Assembly (NCBI GenBank): GCA_013824385.1
Contig: PNNU01000004.1
Span: forward strand, 1-28,832
Source: Anaerolinea sp.
GTDB lineage: Bacteria; Chloroflexota; Anaerolineae; Anaerolineales; Anaerolineaceae
Length of the DNA stretch: 28,832 bases
Direction of reading: 5' to 3'
The notes beneath the pieces are model-generated. The model saw only the letters and a list, made by a program, of their open reading frames with translations. It searched no databases and was not told the DNA's origin. A program made the translations under genes and the position numbers. How positions within the stretch are numbered: the stretch's first letter is position 1; the number at the start of each line of letters is the position of its first letter. Positions 8,173 through 15,524 of the stretch are shown piece after piece.

Positions 8173-8940
8173 TTAACCAAACCTCACACACCTCATTGAT
8201 ATTGATCCTTGAGTTACTTTTTCACAATAGAATTGTACAGCTTCCTCAGGATCGCTGGCCCCTAACACATATAGAAGCGGCATATAATGCTCACCACTGT
8301 TGACTGAAAGCATAGCAGATTTGGTATGTCCGTTCAAGGTAATGATCATATTGTCTTCACGCCTTAAAATCCATTGTTTTACCATTCCATCATATTCAAC
8401 CGCCCAATCAAAAGCCGAATCGCGAAATACAGCTTCACGAAGATTGTGAACTATATTTCCGCTGCCCAGGATTAATACTCCTTCATCACGGAGAGGGCGC
8501 AATACCTTCCCAATGGCATAATGAGCCGGGAAGTCAAGTGTTTGACCAAGACTAAGCTGCACCACCGGGATATTCGCTGCCGGAAACATGGGGTTAAGAA
8601 CGGTCCAGGTGCCATGATCCAACCCCCATTTAAAGTCGACTTCCAGATCGGGCAATATTTCCTTAACCCGCTCCACTAATTCAAGAGAACCTGGGGCACG
8701 ATATTCCACGTCAAATAATTCTTGTGGAAAACCCCAGAAATCGTGTATCGTTTGGGGATGGTGATCGCCTGTAATGGCAGTTTTTTTGGTTAGCCAATGG
8801 GCCGAGATTGAGAGAATTGCTTTGGGTTTTGGAATTGACTCGCCGATATGGTGCCATGTTCGATTGAATTCGTTTTCTTCGATTGCATTCAAGGGGCTAC
8901 CATGACCGATAAAAATCGCGGGAATGCGCTGGTTTATCAT
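8173..8940 (-). CDS. ygiD: YgiD-like DODA-type extradiol ring-cleavage dioxygenase
   Basis: A 255-residue protein of the class III extradiol dioxygenase/4,5-DOPA dioxygenase family (E. coli YgiD). Metal ligand candidates are in the right motifs: H13 in IGHGSP, H48 in SAHW and H165 in GNIVHNL. The conserved DHGTW stands at 108-112. The family opens catechol-type rings with O2 using a divalent metal. In an apparently anaerobic organism the physiological substrate is unclear. GAGG stands shortly before the ATG at 8940. An inverted repeat (8989-9008) in the intergenic space could be the operator. The gene converges with the diguanylate cyclase gene (13-base gap) and diverges from the GNAT gene. 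Confidence 0.88.
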   Translation of the reverse strand: MINQRIPAIFIGHGSPLNAIEENEFNRTWHHIGESIPKPKAILSISAHWLTKKTAITGDHHPQTIHDFWGFPQELFDVEYRAPGSLELVERVKEILPDLEVDFKWGLDHGTWTVLNPMFPAANIPVVQLSLGQTLDFPAHYAIGKVLRPLRDEGVLILGSGNIVHNLREAVFRDSAFDWAVEYDGMVKQWILRREDNMIITLNGHTKSAMLSVNSGEHYMPLLYVLGASDPEEAVQFYCEKVTQGSISMRCVRFG

Positions 8941-8988
8941 AGTCTTTTGCCTCTACTCATACATGAATAAAAAAACCAATACCCTTAT

Positions 8989-9008
8989 TTGTATTACATA
9001 TAATACAA
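8989..9008. promoter_or_regulatory. inverted repeat, possible operator
   Basis: TTGTATTA, a 4-base spacer, TAATACAA: a perfect 8-bp inverted repeat. It lies 48 bases upstream of the dioxygenase ATG and 42 bases upstream of the divergent GNAT ATG. The size suits a dimeric regulator. No regulator gene is adjacent. Confidence 0.4.
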
Positions 9009-9050
9009 TCAAATGGTCAAGCTTGTTGCAGGCAATTTAAAGGACTGAAA

Positions 9051-9608
9051 ATGGATAAATCATGCAGAGTTCGTAAAGCAAATCCGTCTGACGCAGCAGC
9101 AATAGCCAAAGTTCAAGTTGAAAGTTATCAAACAGCTTATAAAGGATTATTGCCTGATGAATTCCTGGAAAATTTTACGCTTCAAGAACAAGAAAGTGAC
9201 TGGCTTAATTGGCACGTTAATCATCCAGAAGATATACTGTTGGTAGCCTTTGATGACAAAAACCAAATAGTTGGTTACGCGTTAAATCGCAAGCTAAAGG
9301 CAACCAAAACAACCGGAGAAACTCTTGCACTACATGTTTTGCCTTCACTCAAGCATAATGGCATTGGAAAACTATTGCTCGCCCACTCAGTTTTGGAATT
9401 GAAAAAAATCGGTTGTAATTCACTTATTTTATGGACTTTGATAGATAATCCTTCAAGAGGATTCTATGAACACTTGAACGGCCGATGTGTCGACGAAAAA
9501 GACTGGATTATTGAGGAATTGGATTTTATGACCAAAGAAATTTGTTATCGCTGGAATAATCTTAACCTTTTACTTACGTCTATTACCATTCAAGATGCAG
9601 ACCAATAA
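9051..9608 (+). CDS. GNAT family N-acetyltransferase
   Basis: A 185-residue acetyl-CoA dependent acetyltransferase of the GNAT fold. The N-terminal strand-helix (VRKANPSDAAAIAKVQVESYQ) and the acetyl-CoA loop LPSLKHNGIGKLLLAHS (about 103-119, the Q/RxxGxG/A motif with HNGIGK) are clear. LILWTLIDNPSRGFYEHLNG is the typical final beta-strand and NxxxxxFYExxG motif. The acceptor is unknown. AAAGGACTG stands before the ATG. Its last 14 bases overlap the start of a kinase-like gene, so the two are co-translated and may modify the same small molecule. Confidence 0.88.
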   Translation: MDKSCRVRKANPSDAAAIAKVQVESYQTAYKGLLPDEFLENFTLQEQESDWLNWHVNHPEDILLVAFDDKNQIVGYALNRKLKATKTTGETLALHVLPSLKHNGIGKLLLAHSVLELKKIGCNSLILWTLIDNPSRGFYEHLNGRCVDEKDWIIEELDFMTKEICYRWNNLNLLLTSITIQDADQ

Positions 9609-10602
9609 TTATTTGCTTCCCTGGGAAGAGTCCGCTTGGCTAGATGACATAACGAGTTGGTTAAAGGTTACTTTATCATCCCATAATATCAAGCAGAATG
9701 GCGAACCTCAACAGATCCATTCGGCGCCATGGTCTGTGGTTTATGAAGTTTCCACCAACAAGGGAGCTCACTTTTTCAAAGCCCTTTGCCCGGTATTAAA
9801 ACATGAAGCACTGCTCGCCAAACAGCTTTCGCTTTGGCATCCAAATTTGGTTCAACCTGTACTTGAAGTTGAGCCTGAGCGTGGATGGCTGCTGATGCCT
9901 GACGGCGGAACAACCCTGAGACAGGTTTTGGAAAAAACACCCTCCGTTAATTATTGGAAGAAAATACTCCCTCAATACGCCAAACTTCAACAAGCTTTGA
10001 TCCCGCATCAGCAGGACTTGTTGGCGCTTGGGGTTCGTGACCGCCGGCTGAAAATTCTTCCCGATCTGGTGAAGAACCTTGTTTCAAATCGAGAGTCTTT
10101 GTGCATCGGGCAATCTGATGGGTTATCCAATTCTGAATATGATTTATTTATGGGGGTTATGCCAAAAATATTGAAACTGTGCGAAACCCTTGCCCAATAC
10201 GCTATTCCTGAAACCTTGCAGCACGATGATTTTCATGACGGCAACATTTTTGTCGTTCAAAACGAGTTCAGGTTTTTTGATTGGGCTGAATCATTCATCG
10301 CACACCCATTCTTCTCCATGGTCGTCACTCTACGCTCCATTGCTTATCGATTTGACCTTGAAGAAGACTCTGCGGAACTCCGCGAATTGGAGACGCTCTA
10401 TCTAAACGAATGGCAGGAGTATGCCTCGCTTAAACGCCTGCGTGAAGCGTTTGAATTGGCCATGGTGATTGGTCGGATTAATCGGGCGCTAACCTGGCAT
10501 ATGGTAGTCTCAAGCTTGCCAGAACCTTATCGCACCAAAGAGGCGGATGCCGTCCCCGGCTGGGTGAAATTATTTCTAGAAAAAATTACTCTTTTCGTTT
10601 AA
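9595..10602 (+). CDS. aminoglycoside phosphotransferase-like (APH/choline kinase fold) kinase
   Basis: A 335-residue small-molecule kinase of the APH family. The catalytic loop is HDDFHDGN (residues 210-217; Brenner motif), followed by the metal-binding aspartate in FFDWAE (D229). The N-terminal lobe is shortened and the ATP-binding lysine is probably in HFFKAL. These kinases phosphorylate hydroxyls of aminoglycosides, choline, homoserine, fructosamine and others. No feature identifies the substrate, and resistance should not be assumed. The start overlaps the upstream GNAT gene by 14 bases. The 3' end overlaps by 17 bases with the convergent methyltransferase gene, and a copy of the dispersed palindrome lies inside this overlap. 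Confidence 0.82.
   Translation: MQTNNYLLPWEESAWLDDITSWLKVTLSSHNIKQNGEPQQIHSAPWSVVYEVSTNKGAHFFKALCPVLKHEALLAKQLSLWHPNLVQPVLEVEPERGWLLMPDGGTTLRQVLEKTPSVNYWKKILPQYAKLQQALIPHQQDLLALGVRDRRLKILPDLVKNLVSNRESLCIGQSDGLSNSEYDLFMGVMPKILKLCETLAQYAIPETLQHDDFHDGNIFVVQNEFRFFDWAESFIAHPFFSMVVTLRSIAYRFDLEEDSAELRELETLYLNEWQEYASLKRLREAFELAMVIGRINRALTWHMVVSSLPEPYRTKEADAVPGWVKLFLEKITLFV
10567..10588. repeat. dispersed 22-bp AT-rich palindrome, copy 1
   Basis: It matches the perfect copy at 24125-24146 at 20 of 22 positions (core TTATTTCTAGAAA). It lies in the overlapping 3' ends of two convergent genes. Read on the minus strand, it begins with the TAA stop of the methyltransferase gene. Because it is also coding sequence for the kinase, chance is possible for this copy. 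Confidence 0.45.
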
Positions 10603-11596
10603 CCTTGAGGACAACAATCTTTGTCGGATGATTGAAAGGAGCTGGGTCAACCGGGGGCTTTACCAGAATAGTCTCGGGGTAACCGGTGATGTCTTCAGGC
10701 ACAGGGATGATTTCTTCAATTTCCACAAACCCATCCTGCCCAAGCGCTTCTAGAGAGCGCATATATTCAGCACCTTCAAGAAAAAGCGAATTATTAATGG
10801 CGATGATGCGTCCGCCGTCTCTCAATAACGGACGAACTTTGTTCAATAGCCGATGGCTTTCTTTAGCCTGATCCACCATACCTTTTTCAGTCACAGAGAA
10901 AAACGGCGGATCGAGGATTACCATATCATAGAGGGTACTGCTGCGTTTGAGTTGTCCGATGCCTACAAAAAAATCGACGGCTGCCAATTTCATTTTGCCA
11001 AGGTCCAGACGATTGAGCATGGCAGAACGCCTGGCGAGGTTTAGAAATTTGCGGTTGCGATCAAGCTGAAATACTTGCGCTCCGCCTCCGGCTAGCGCCG
11101 CCAACCCCAGGCTGCCGGTGTAGGCAAAGGTATTGAGTACTTCCAATCCTTCAGAATGATCCAATAACCATTTGCGCAGGTTTCGCGTATCGAGATAAAA
11201 ACTGGCGTCTTGATTGAGCTTCAAGTCCACGGCATACTTGATGCCGTGTTCAACAATATTCTCTTGCAAATGGCTGCCAAAAGTAATCACCCCGTTTCGC
11301 AATTCCTTGTCGCGGGCATTGTGATGTTTCACCACCACACATTTGATCCATGGAAGTGATTCAAGGAAAATATCTCGCGCCATTTGAGAGAGCACGATGG
11401 AATCCTCTTCGTTTTCGGCGTGACTGAAGATCACCAGCGTACTGCCATAAAGGTCCACTACGAGATCACGCACCCCTTCATAGAAACCATTAAAAAGTCG
11501 AAGGGCACAATCACGACCAGGCGTGATCATGGTTTGCCTTTTGATTAAGGCATTAAGCATTATTTCGCGAATTTGATCTTCAGATTCATCAGACAT
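10586..11596 (-). CDS. RlmI-like class I SAM-dependent methyltransferase
   Basis: A 336-residue protein. The N-terminal half has the RLFNGxxxGxxDLVVDxYG strand pattern seen in RlmI/RlmK-type rRNA methyltransferases. The C-terminal half is the Rossmann methyltransferase: motif I around NTFAYTGSLGLAAL, the acidic VFQLDRN and motif IV VILDPPFF. RlmI makes m5C1962 in 23S rRNA, and m5C enzymes use a cysteine. Only two cysteines exist here (GRDC and WIKC), both outside the catalytic fold, and the usual (S/T)CS position reads NNS. The modified base or substrate may therefore differ. The ATG at 11596 is chosen; the frame extends to a TTG at 11656 without support. Confidence 0.78.
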   Translation of the reverse strand: MSDESEDQIREIMLNALIKRQTMITPGRDCALRLFNGFYEGVRDLVVDLYGSTLVIFSHAENEEDSIVLSQMARDIFLESLPWIKCVVVKHHNARDKELRNGVITFGSHLQENIVEHGIKYAVDLKLNQDASFYLDTRNLRKWLLDHSEGLEVLNTFAYTGSLGLAALAGGGAQVFQLDRNRKFLNLARRSAMLNRLDLGKMKLAAVDFFVGIGQLKRSSTLYDMVILDPPFFSVTEKGMVDQAKESHRLLNKVRPLLRDGGRIIAINNSLFLEGAEYMRSLEALGQDGFVEIEEIIPVPEDITGYPETILVKPPVDPAPFNHPTKIVVLKVKRKE

Positions 11597-11714
11597 GGTC
11601 TTTATTGTATCGTATTCACGCGTTCTCAAACCAAAAACGAAATATGATAATATCAAAAGGAGGGATACTGAAAAGGTACTGATGTTTTGAAAACAAGAAG
11701 GAGCGATTCAAACC

Positions 11715-12512
11715 ATGATGAATGAAACCTTGAAAGTAATCGAGAACCGCAGGTCCATTAGAAAGTTTTCGCAAACACCACTGAGCGAAGAAGAAAAACA
11801 AACCATCCTGCACGCTACACTGCGCGCGCCAACTGCAGGCAACATGATGCTCTATTCCATCATCGAAGTGGAGGATCAGTCGCTAAAAGATCGATTGGCT
11901 GTCACCTGCGACGATCAGCCTTTTATTGCCACCGCCCCGTGGGTGTTGCTTTTCGTGGCGGACTATCAGCGTTTCTTTGATTTCTATACCTATTGCGACG
12001 TGGAATCCGTCTGCATGGAAAAAGGGATCCCTCCACGTTTACCTGGCGATGGAGATCTGCTTCTAGCGAGTTGTGATGCGTTGATCGCTGCACAAACCGC
12101 CGTGATCGCTGCGGAATCATTGGGTATCGGATCTTGCTATATCGGCGATATCCTCGAAAACGCTGAGGTCCACCGCGAAATGTTCAACTTGCCCAGATAT
12201 ACGCTGCCCATTACCCTGCTGGTTTTTGGACGCCCCTATGTTGTAAAAGAGGAGAATCGACTGACTCCACGCTACGATCCGCAGTATGTTGTGTTTAAAA
12301 ATAAATACCAGAAGCTCTCACCTGAAGACTTCGTCAAAATGAATGAACCCACCGCGGTGCGAAACTATCCAGAACTTTCGCACGAAGAAGCCGCCATCAC
12401 CCTGGGAAGGAATAATTATTTTCGAAAATTCGTGGCTGATTTTTCCATCGAAATGAACCGTTCATCCAGAGAGTGGATTGACACCTGGAATAACGGGGGT
12501 GCACAAAAATAA
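11715..12512 (+). CDS. nitroreductase family FMN-dependent oxidoreductase
   Basis: A 265-residue nitroreductase. The N-terminal VIENRRSIRKF and RAPTAGNMMLYSI motifs bind FMN. The later AAESLGIGSCYIGDI and LPITLLVFGRP are typical of the NfsA/FRP-like fold. It should reduce nitro, quinone or related groups with NAD(P)H. The C-terminal 60 residues extend beyond the minimal fold and contain no obvious cofactor motif. AAGGAG lies upstream of two adjacent ATG codons (11715 and 11718); either can serve. The gene ends about 50 bases before a strong bidirectional terminator. Confidence 0.88.
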   Translation: MMNETLKVIENRRSIRKFSQTPLSEEEKQTILHATLRAPTAGNMMLYSIIEVEDQSLKDRLAVTCDDQPFIATAPWVLLFVADYQRFFDFYTYCDVESVCMEKGIPPRLPGDGDLLLASCDALIAAQTAVIAAESLGIGSCYIGDILENAEVHREMFNLPRYTLPITLLVFGRPYVVKEENRLTPRYDPQYVVFKNKYQKLSPEDFVKMNEPTAVRNYPELSHEEAAITLGRNNYFRKFVADFSIEMNRSSREWIDTWNNGGAQK

Positions 12513-12561
12513 CTAAAATAAAGACTCCTGCTATTCAATAAAATAACTACTGGAGTCTGAA

Positions 12562-12609
12562 GTGTCTAAAAAAACCCGGCCATGAAAACGGCCGGGTTTT
12601 TTTAGACAC
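12562..12609. terminator. bidirectional Rho-independent terminator
   Basis: A perfect 20-bp inverted repeat (arms 12562-12581 and 12590-12609) with an 8-base loop. The GC core is ACCCGGCC/GGCCGGGT, flanked by A and T runs on both sides. It ends the nitroreductase transcript (+) and the converging GYF_2 transcript (-). Confidence 0.93.
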
Positions 12610-12617
12610 CGCAAAAA

Positions 12618-13331
12618 CTATCTTCTATTCTGAATCAAAGCGATAGCCGAATCCTTGAAATTCTTGATCATGATGATTTGGATAATAAGTAATGCCACCG
12701 AGATTGCTAAATTCAAATAGGGGACAAGACATAACAAAGTCAAGATACAAAAAGCAGTTGCCAAACCGGTACCCTGCATTGTGATAGGCAAATTGTGACG
12801 TTGAATGTATGCATTGGTATCTCTAACCAAACCTGGAAAGGCTTCAAAAATCCAGTACAGATTAAAAAACGGAATGAATAAGAATCCTACTGCTTTGCCT
12901 GGTGAGGTACGGGCATAGCCATCCTGGATCAACTGCCAATTACGATAAAGGATGATGTAAAAAAGAACCATTGATGCAATCGCGCTCAACCCAAAAGTGA
13001 CCAGACTGCCAGCCAGACAAATCCAGTACCACATAAAGAGATCGTTTAATTCTTTGACTTCCATCTCTGGGGTTTTGTATGATACTGCATAGACGGATGC
13101 GGGTGCGGGTGCGAGTGCGGGTGCGGGTGCGAGTGCGGGTGCGGGAACAGGTGCAATGGCTGCCTGGGGCAAGTATTGTACCAACCGGGTAGTACTGGCT
13201 GGCTGCCATGCAGACATACCTTGCGTCCAAACCAATGTAGCCCCGTTGATTTTTTGTTCAGCCACCAATCCGCTGATCGCTTCTTCTTCCACTGGACCAA
13301 CCTGCTGATTTTGAATACTGTAATACCACAT
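12618..13331 (-). CDS. GYF_2 domain membrane protein, paralogue A
   Basis: A 237-residue protein. Residues 1 to about 55 form a GYF_2 domain (MWYYSIQNQQVGPV, later LVWTQGMSAWQPA). A proline-alanine linker of AP/AL repeats follows, then about four membrane helices with a cytosolic-looking loop (GFLFIPFFNLYWIF), as in DUF4328-like proteins. The function of bacterial GYF_2 proteins is poorly known; the domain is thought to bind peptides. The start at 13331 is chosen because AGAGGTGG is 4-5 bases upstream and the domain begins at its first residue, as in the paralogue. The linker DNA is a hexamer/18-bp tandem repeat. The terminator at 12562-12609 follows. Confidence 0.8.
   Translation of the reverse strand: MWYYSIQNQQVGPVEEEAISGLVAEQKINGATLVWTQGMSAWQPASTTRLVQYLPQAAIAPVPAPALAPAPALAPAPASVYAVSYKTPEMEVKELNDLFMWYWICLAGSLVTFGLSAIASMVLFYIILYRNWQLIQDGYARTSPGKAVGFLFIPFFNLYWIFEAFPGLVRDTNAYIQRHNLPITMQGTGLATAFCILTLLCLVPYLNLAISVALLIIQIIMIKNFKDSAIALIQNRR
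13101..13142. repeat. GC-rich coding minisatellite in the GYF_2 linker
   Basis: Hexamers GGGTGC, GGGTGC and GAGTGC form an 18-bp unit present twice, plus one further GGGTGC. On the coding (minus) strand they encode alternating Ala-Pro/Ala-Leu in the linker between the GYF_2 domain and the membrane part. Tandem identity at the DNA level suggests recent slippage and length variability between strains. Confidence 0.9.
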
Positions 13332-13359
13332 GATTCCACCTCTTTCCAAGTTTGTAAAA

Positions 13360-13385
13360 ATTGGATAATTTATTGTATATCCAAT
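13360..13385. promoter_or_regulatory. inverted repeat upstream of GYF_2 paralogue A
   Basis: ATTGGATA and TATCCAAT form an 8-bp inverted repeat with a 10-base spacer, about 30 bases upstream of the ATG at 13331. It may be an operator or part of the promoter. Confidence 0.35.
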
Positions 13386-13415
13386 ATACGTTTTTAACTC
13401 ACAAAAAAGTGCAAA

Positions 13416-13448
13416 AAAACGCCCCGGTAAGATATACCGAGGCGTTTT
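13416..13448 (-). terminator. Rho-independent terminator of GYF_2 paralogue B
   Basis: Arms 13416-13429 and 13435-13448 pair at 13 of 14 positions (core CGCCTCGGTA/TACCGGGGCG on the minus strand). A T run follows on the minus strand. It lies 21 bases after the stop of the gene at 13469, so the two GYF_2 genes are separately transcribed. Confidence 0.88.
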
Positions 13449-13468
13449 AGTTTTATGACTTCAAAAAA

Positions 13469-14125
13469 TTAGCTTTTGGACAAAATGACTGCAATGGCTG
13501 CATTCTTAATCTTGTTGGTATACATGATCCAGAGAATGATGAAAGCAATCAAGGAAACGCCAAAGGTAATCGGGCTGCCATAAACACAGATGAGCATCCA
13601 GGTAACCATGTCAAGATTGATCTTTTCGCCTGCGATCGCTTCACGGTCAAATTTCTCGTTGAATTCCTTGGCCAATCCGCGCAAGGCGGGGAAGTACCAA
13701 TAGAAATTCCAGCCGGGGATAAAGCAGCGTGAAACCATTTGGTCCGCTGTACCGCGTACACCCTCGTGTTGAACCAACTGCCAGCATTTGTACACAATGA
13801 TGATGAATAAAACAGCAGCGGCTGCCAAACCAATACCACCTAATAGAATTCCGATCAGGCTGATCCAGAACCACGTGAACAAGGTTTTGAGTTGAACAAC
13901 TTTTGGGTTTTCAACAAAAATAGCAGGAGGTACTGTGCCAATCGGCGGGGGTGGAATTGATCCCATTAACGTTCCCAAAGCCGTTTGTGCAATGGGCAGC
14001 CAGGTTCCCATACCAGTTGTCCAAACCATGGTTGCATGTGTAATTGTTCCTGCAGCAATTAATTTCTTAATTTCTTTTTCGTCCACAGGGCCGACTTGTT
14101 GATTATTAACTGTGTAATACCACAT
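13469..14125 (-). CDS. GYF_2 domain membrane protein, paralogue B
   Basis: A 218-residue paralogue of the neighbouring 12618-13331 product. The GYF_2 domain comes first (MWYYTVNNQQVGPV, then MVWTTGMGTWLPI). A short PPPP linker and about four membrane helices follow, with loop RCFIPGWNFYWYF corresponding to GFLFIPFFNLYWIF in the other copy. The start at 14125 is set by AAGGAGAGG just upstream and by alignment with the paralogue. The longer frame to 14206 would begin within the -35 of a likely promoter. Tandem duplication followed by divergence is the simplest history. Function is unknown; the architecture suggests a membrane anchor with a cytoplasmic peptide-binding domain. Confidence 0.8.
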   Translation of the reverse strand: MWYYTVNNQQVGPVDEKEIKKLIAAGTITHATMVWTTGMGTWLPIAQTALGTLMGSIPPPPIGTVPPAIFVENPKVVQLKTLFTWFWISLIGILLGGIGLAAAAVLFIIIVYKCWQLVQHEGVRGTADQMVSRCFIPGWNFYWYFPALRGLAKEFNEKFDREAIAGEKINLDMVTWMLICVYGSPITFGVSLIAFIILWIMYTNKIKNAAIAVILSKS

Positions 14126-14176
14126 AAGCCTCTCCTTGGGTTTCCCCTGAATATAGAGTTTATAAATCGTTATAAC

Positions 14177-14206
14177 ATTATACGATTTTTTTTTAGAATC
14201 AAACAA
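14177..14206 (-). promoter_or_regulatory. sigma-70 type promoter for GYF_2 paralogue B
   Basis: On the minus strand TTGTTT (14206-14201), 18 bases, then a consensus TATAAT (14182-14177), about 50 bases before the ATG at 14125. An AT-rich imperfect dyad overlaps the -10. Confidence 0.5.
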
Positions 14207-14220
14207 CTAAATTACGATAA

Positions 14221-14718
14221 TTAGCTAATTTTTTCGAATTTGCTTCCGAGGGCACCGCAAACAGGACATTTTTCAGGAGCAGTGCGTGCGTGGGTAAATC
14301 CGCAAACTGGACAGATATAGTAGTCATAGGTTTCGCCAGGTTTGCCGAGTGACTCAAGCGCTTCTTTATAAAGCATTTCATGGATCTTCTCTGCCTCGTT
14401 CGCCCAGGTAAAACTCTTGAGCGCCTTGGCGTCTCCTTCGACTTCGGCATCTTTAATAAAGGATGGGTACATTTCGGAATTTTCATAATGTTCGCCAGCA
14501 ACAGCAGCCTTAAGGTTTTCTTCAGTGCTTTTAACTTCACCCGCAGTGCGGAAGTGAGTGAGAGCATGTACAGTCTCGGCTGCAGCTGCCGCACGGAACA
14601 GGCGGGCCACCTGGGCATAGCCTTCTTCATCGGCTTTCTTTGCGAATGCCAGATACTTGCGGTTAGCCTGGCTTTCTCCGGCAAAGGCTGCCATCAGATC
14701 ATCATAAGATTTTGTCAT
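14221..14718 (-). CDS. rbr: rubrerythrin
   Basis: A 165-residue complete rubrerythrin, a cytoplasmic non-heme iron peroxidase that protects anaerobes from hydrogen peroxide. The N-terminal four-helix diiron domain carries the ligands E15, E48xxH51, E79 and E110xxH113. The C-terminal rubredoxin-like Fe(SCys)4 domain has C136xxC139 and C151xxC154 with the short 11-residue spacing of rubrerythrins. AAGGAG precedes the ATG at 14718. It stands alone, with no rubredoxin or peroxiredoxin gene beside it. Its presence supports an anaerobic or microaerophilic host. Confidence 0.96.
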   Translation of the reverse strand: MTKSYDDLMAAFAGESQANRKYLAFAKKADEEGYAQVARLFRAAAAAETVHALTHFRTAGEVKSTEENLKAAVAGEHYENSEMYPSFIKDAEVEGDAKALKSFTWANEAEKIHEMLYKEALESLGKPGETYDYYICPVCGFTHARTAPEKCPVCGALGSKFEKIS

Positions 14719-14817
14719 GTTTATTCTCCTTTTTCATTTGGACAGGTCAAGGTTGTTGCATTTGAGTAGATTCATTTTAACTCATTAATCGGGGAATTTG
14801 GGTATCCAAACTCTAGT

Positions 14818-14852
14818 ATAACCCGGATACCACGTCGCCAGATCGGTTAAAG
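14818..14852. repeat. 35-bp direct repeat, left copy
   Basis: It shares 30 of 35 positions with 16092-16126, including CCACGTCGCCA and ATCGGTTA. On the minus strand both copies can be read as LTDLATW followed by two changed residues and GY. Two of the five differences would be silent in that frame. Confidence 0.75.
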
Positions 14853-15182
14853 CGAGACATTGATAAATGCTCCTGCTGTAGATGAATTTGAGTATAAGAA
14901 AATTTACCGTATGGGATTTATCATGATCGATCAAATCGAATTCTCAGCAAAAAATCTTACCTCTATGAGTATATATAACGACAAAATGATACGACATGGA
15001 ATTTCGGTTATAGGAATTTTTTATTACGAAAAATTCAATGTACATCCCTCTGACGAAGCAAGAATCTTTCTATAGATTTGTATAAAGTAGAATACTCGGC
15101 ACTAATATTTAATATACAAACGCTTTGGTCAAGTGGCTGGAATTCATTGAGGTTTGCCTTCATTACATAGACTTAATTACCC

Positions 15183-15210
15183 TTGACAAATTTAGCTATT
15201 TAGCTAAAAT
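15183..15210 (+). promoter_or_regulatory. promoter of the sdpR-like gene with embedded operator
   Basis: TTGACA (15183-15188), 16 bases, TAAAAT (15205-15210). The spacer carries TTTAGCTATTTAGCTAAA (15191-15208): two direct TTTAGCTA units, the second forming the perfect dyad TTTAGCTAAA. This is well placed for autorepression by the ArsR-type product. Confidence 0.65.
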
Positions 15211-15233
15211 ACTAAATACTTAAGGAGAAATAG

Positions 15234-15524
15234 ATGGACGATAATGTTTACAGAGCCATGGCTGATACAACCAGAAGGGAGATCGTCAGGTTGTTGAAGT
15301 GGAAGAATATGAACGCAGGCGATATTGCAGGCCATTTCAAAATATCAAAGCCTTCCATTTCTCGGCATTTGGATGTACTGGAGAACGCAAAACTGATTAC
15401 CTCAGAGCGTCGCGGAAACCAGATTGTCTATTCGCTGAATGTGTCCGTGGTGCAAGAAGTTCTCATGGAGTTTATTGGAATGTTTTCAACTATTAAGGAG
15501 TCGTCAAATGACAAACAAGATTAA
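15234..15524 (+). CDS. ArsR/SmtB family repressor, SdpR-like
   Basis: A 96-residue winged helix-turn-helix protein. AMADTTRREIVRLL (residues 8-21) and DIAGHFKISKPSISRHLDVLENAKLI (about 30-55) match the SdpR/ArsR pattern. A beta-wing with ERRGNQIVYSL follows. No metal-binding cysteines are present, so it is not a classical metal sensor. In Bacillus, SdpR represses itself and the SdpI membrane immunity protein. Here an SdpI-type reading frame follows with a 17-base overlap, although it is broken. AAGGAG stands seven bases before the ATG. The repeated TTTAGCTA operator in the promoter spacer suggests autoregulation. Confidence 0.87.
   Translation: MDDNVYRAMADTTRREIVRLLKWKNMNAGDIAGHFKISKPSISRHLDVLENAKLITSERRGNQIVYSLNVSVVQEVLMEFIGMFSTIKESSNDKQD

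Larger units (their letters stand above)
14719..15233. other. gene-poor AT-rich stretch between rubrerythrin and the ArsR gene
   Basis: About 515 bases without a convincing gene. It holds the rubrerythrin upstream region, one copy of a 35-bp direct repeat (14818-14852) and the promoter/operator of the ArsR gene at its right end. A 71-codon plus-strand frame (14860-15075) begins with TTG, lacks a ribosome-binding site and resembles nothing I recognise; it is probably chance or a gene remnant. Confidence 0.6.

Noticed and set aside
9595..10602. Antibiotic resistance kinase
   Set aside because: The APH fold is shared by many metabolic kinases, and no specific resistance signature or mobile context is present.
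14860..15075. 71-codon frame in the gap before the ArsR gene
   Set aside because: It starts with TTG, has no ribosome-binding site, resembles no family I know and lies in AT-rich, gene-poor DNA. Treated as chance or a remnant.
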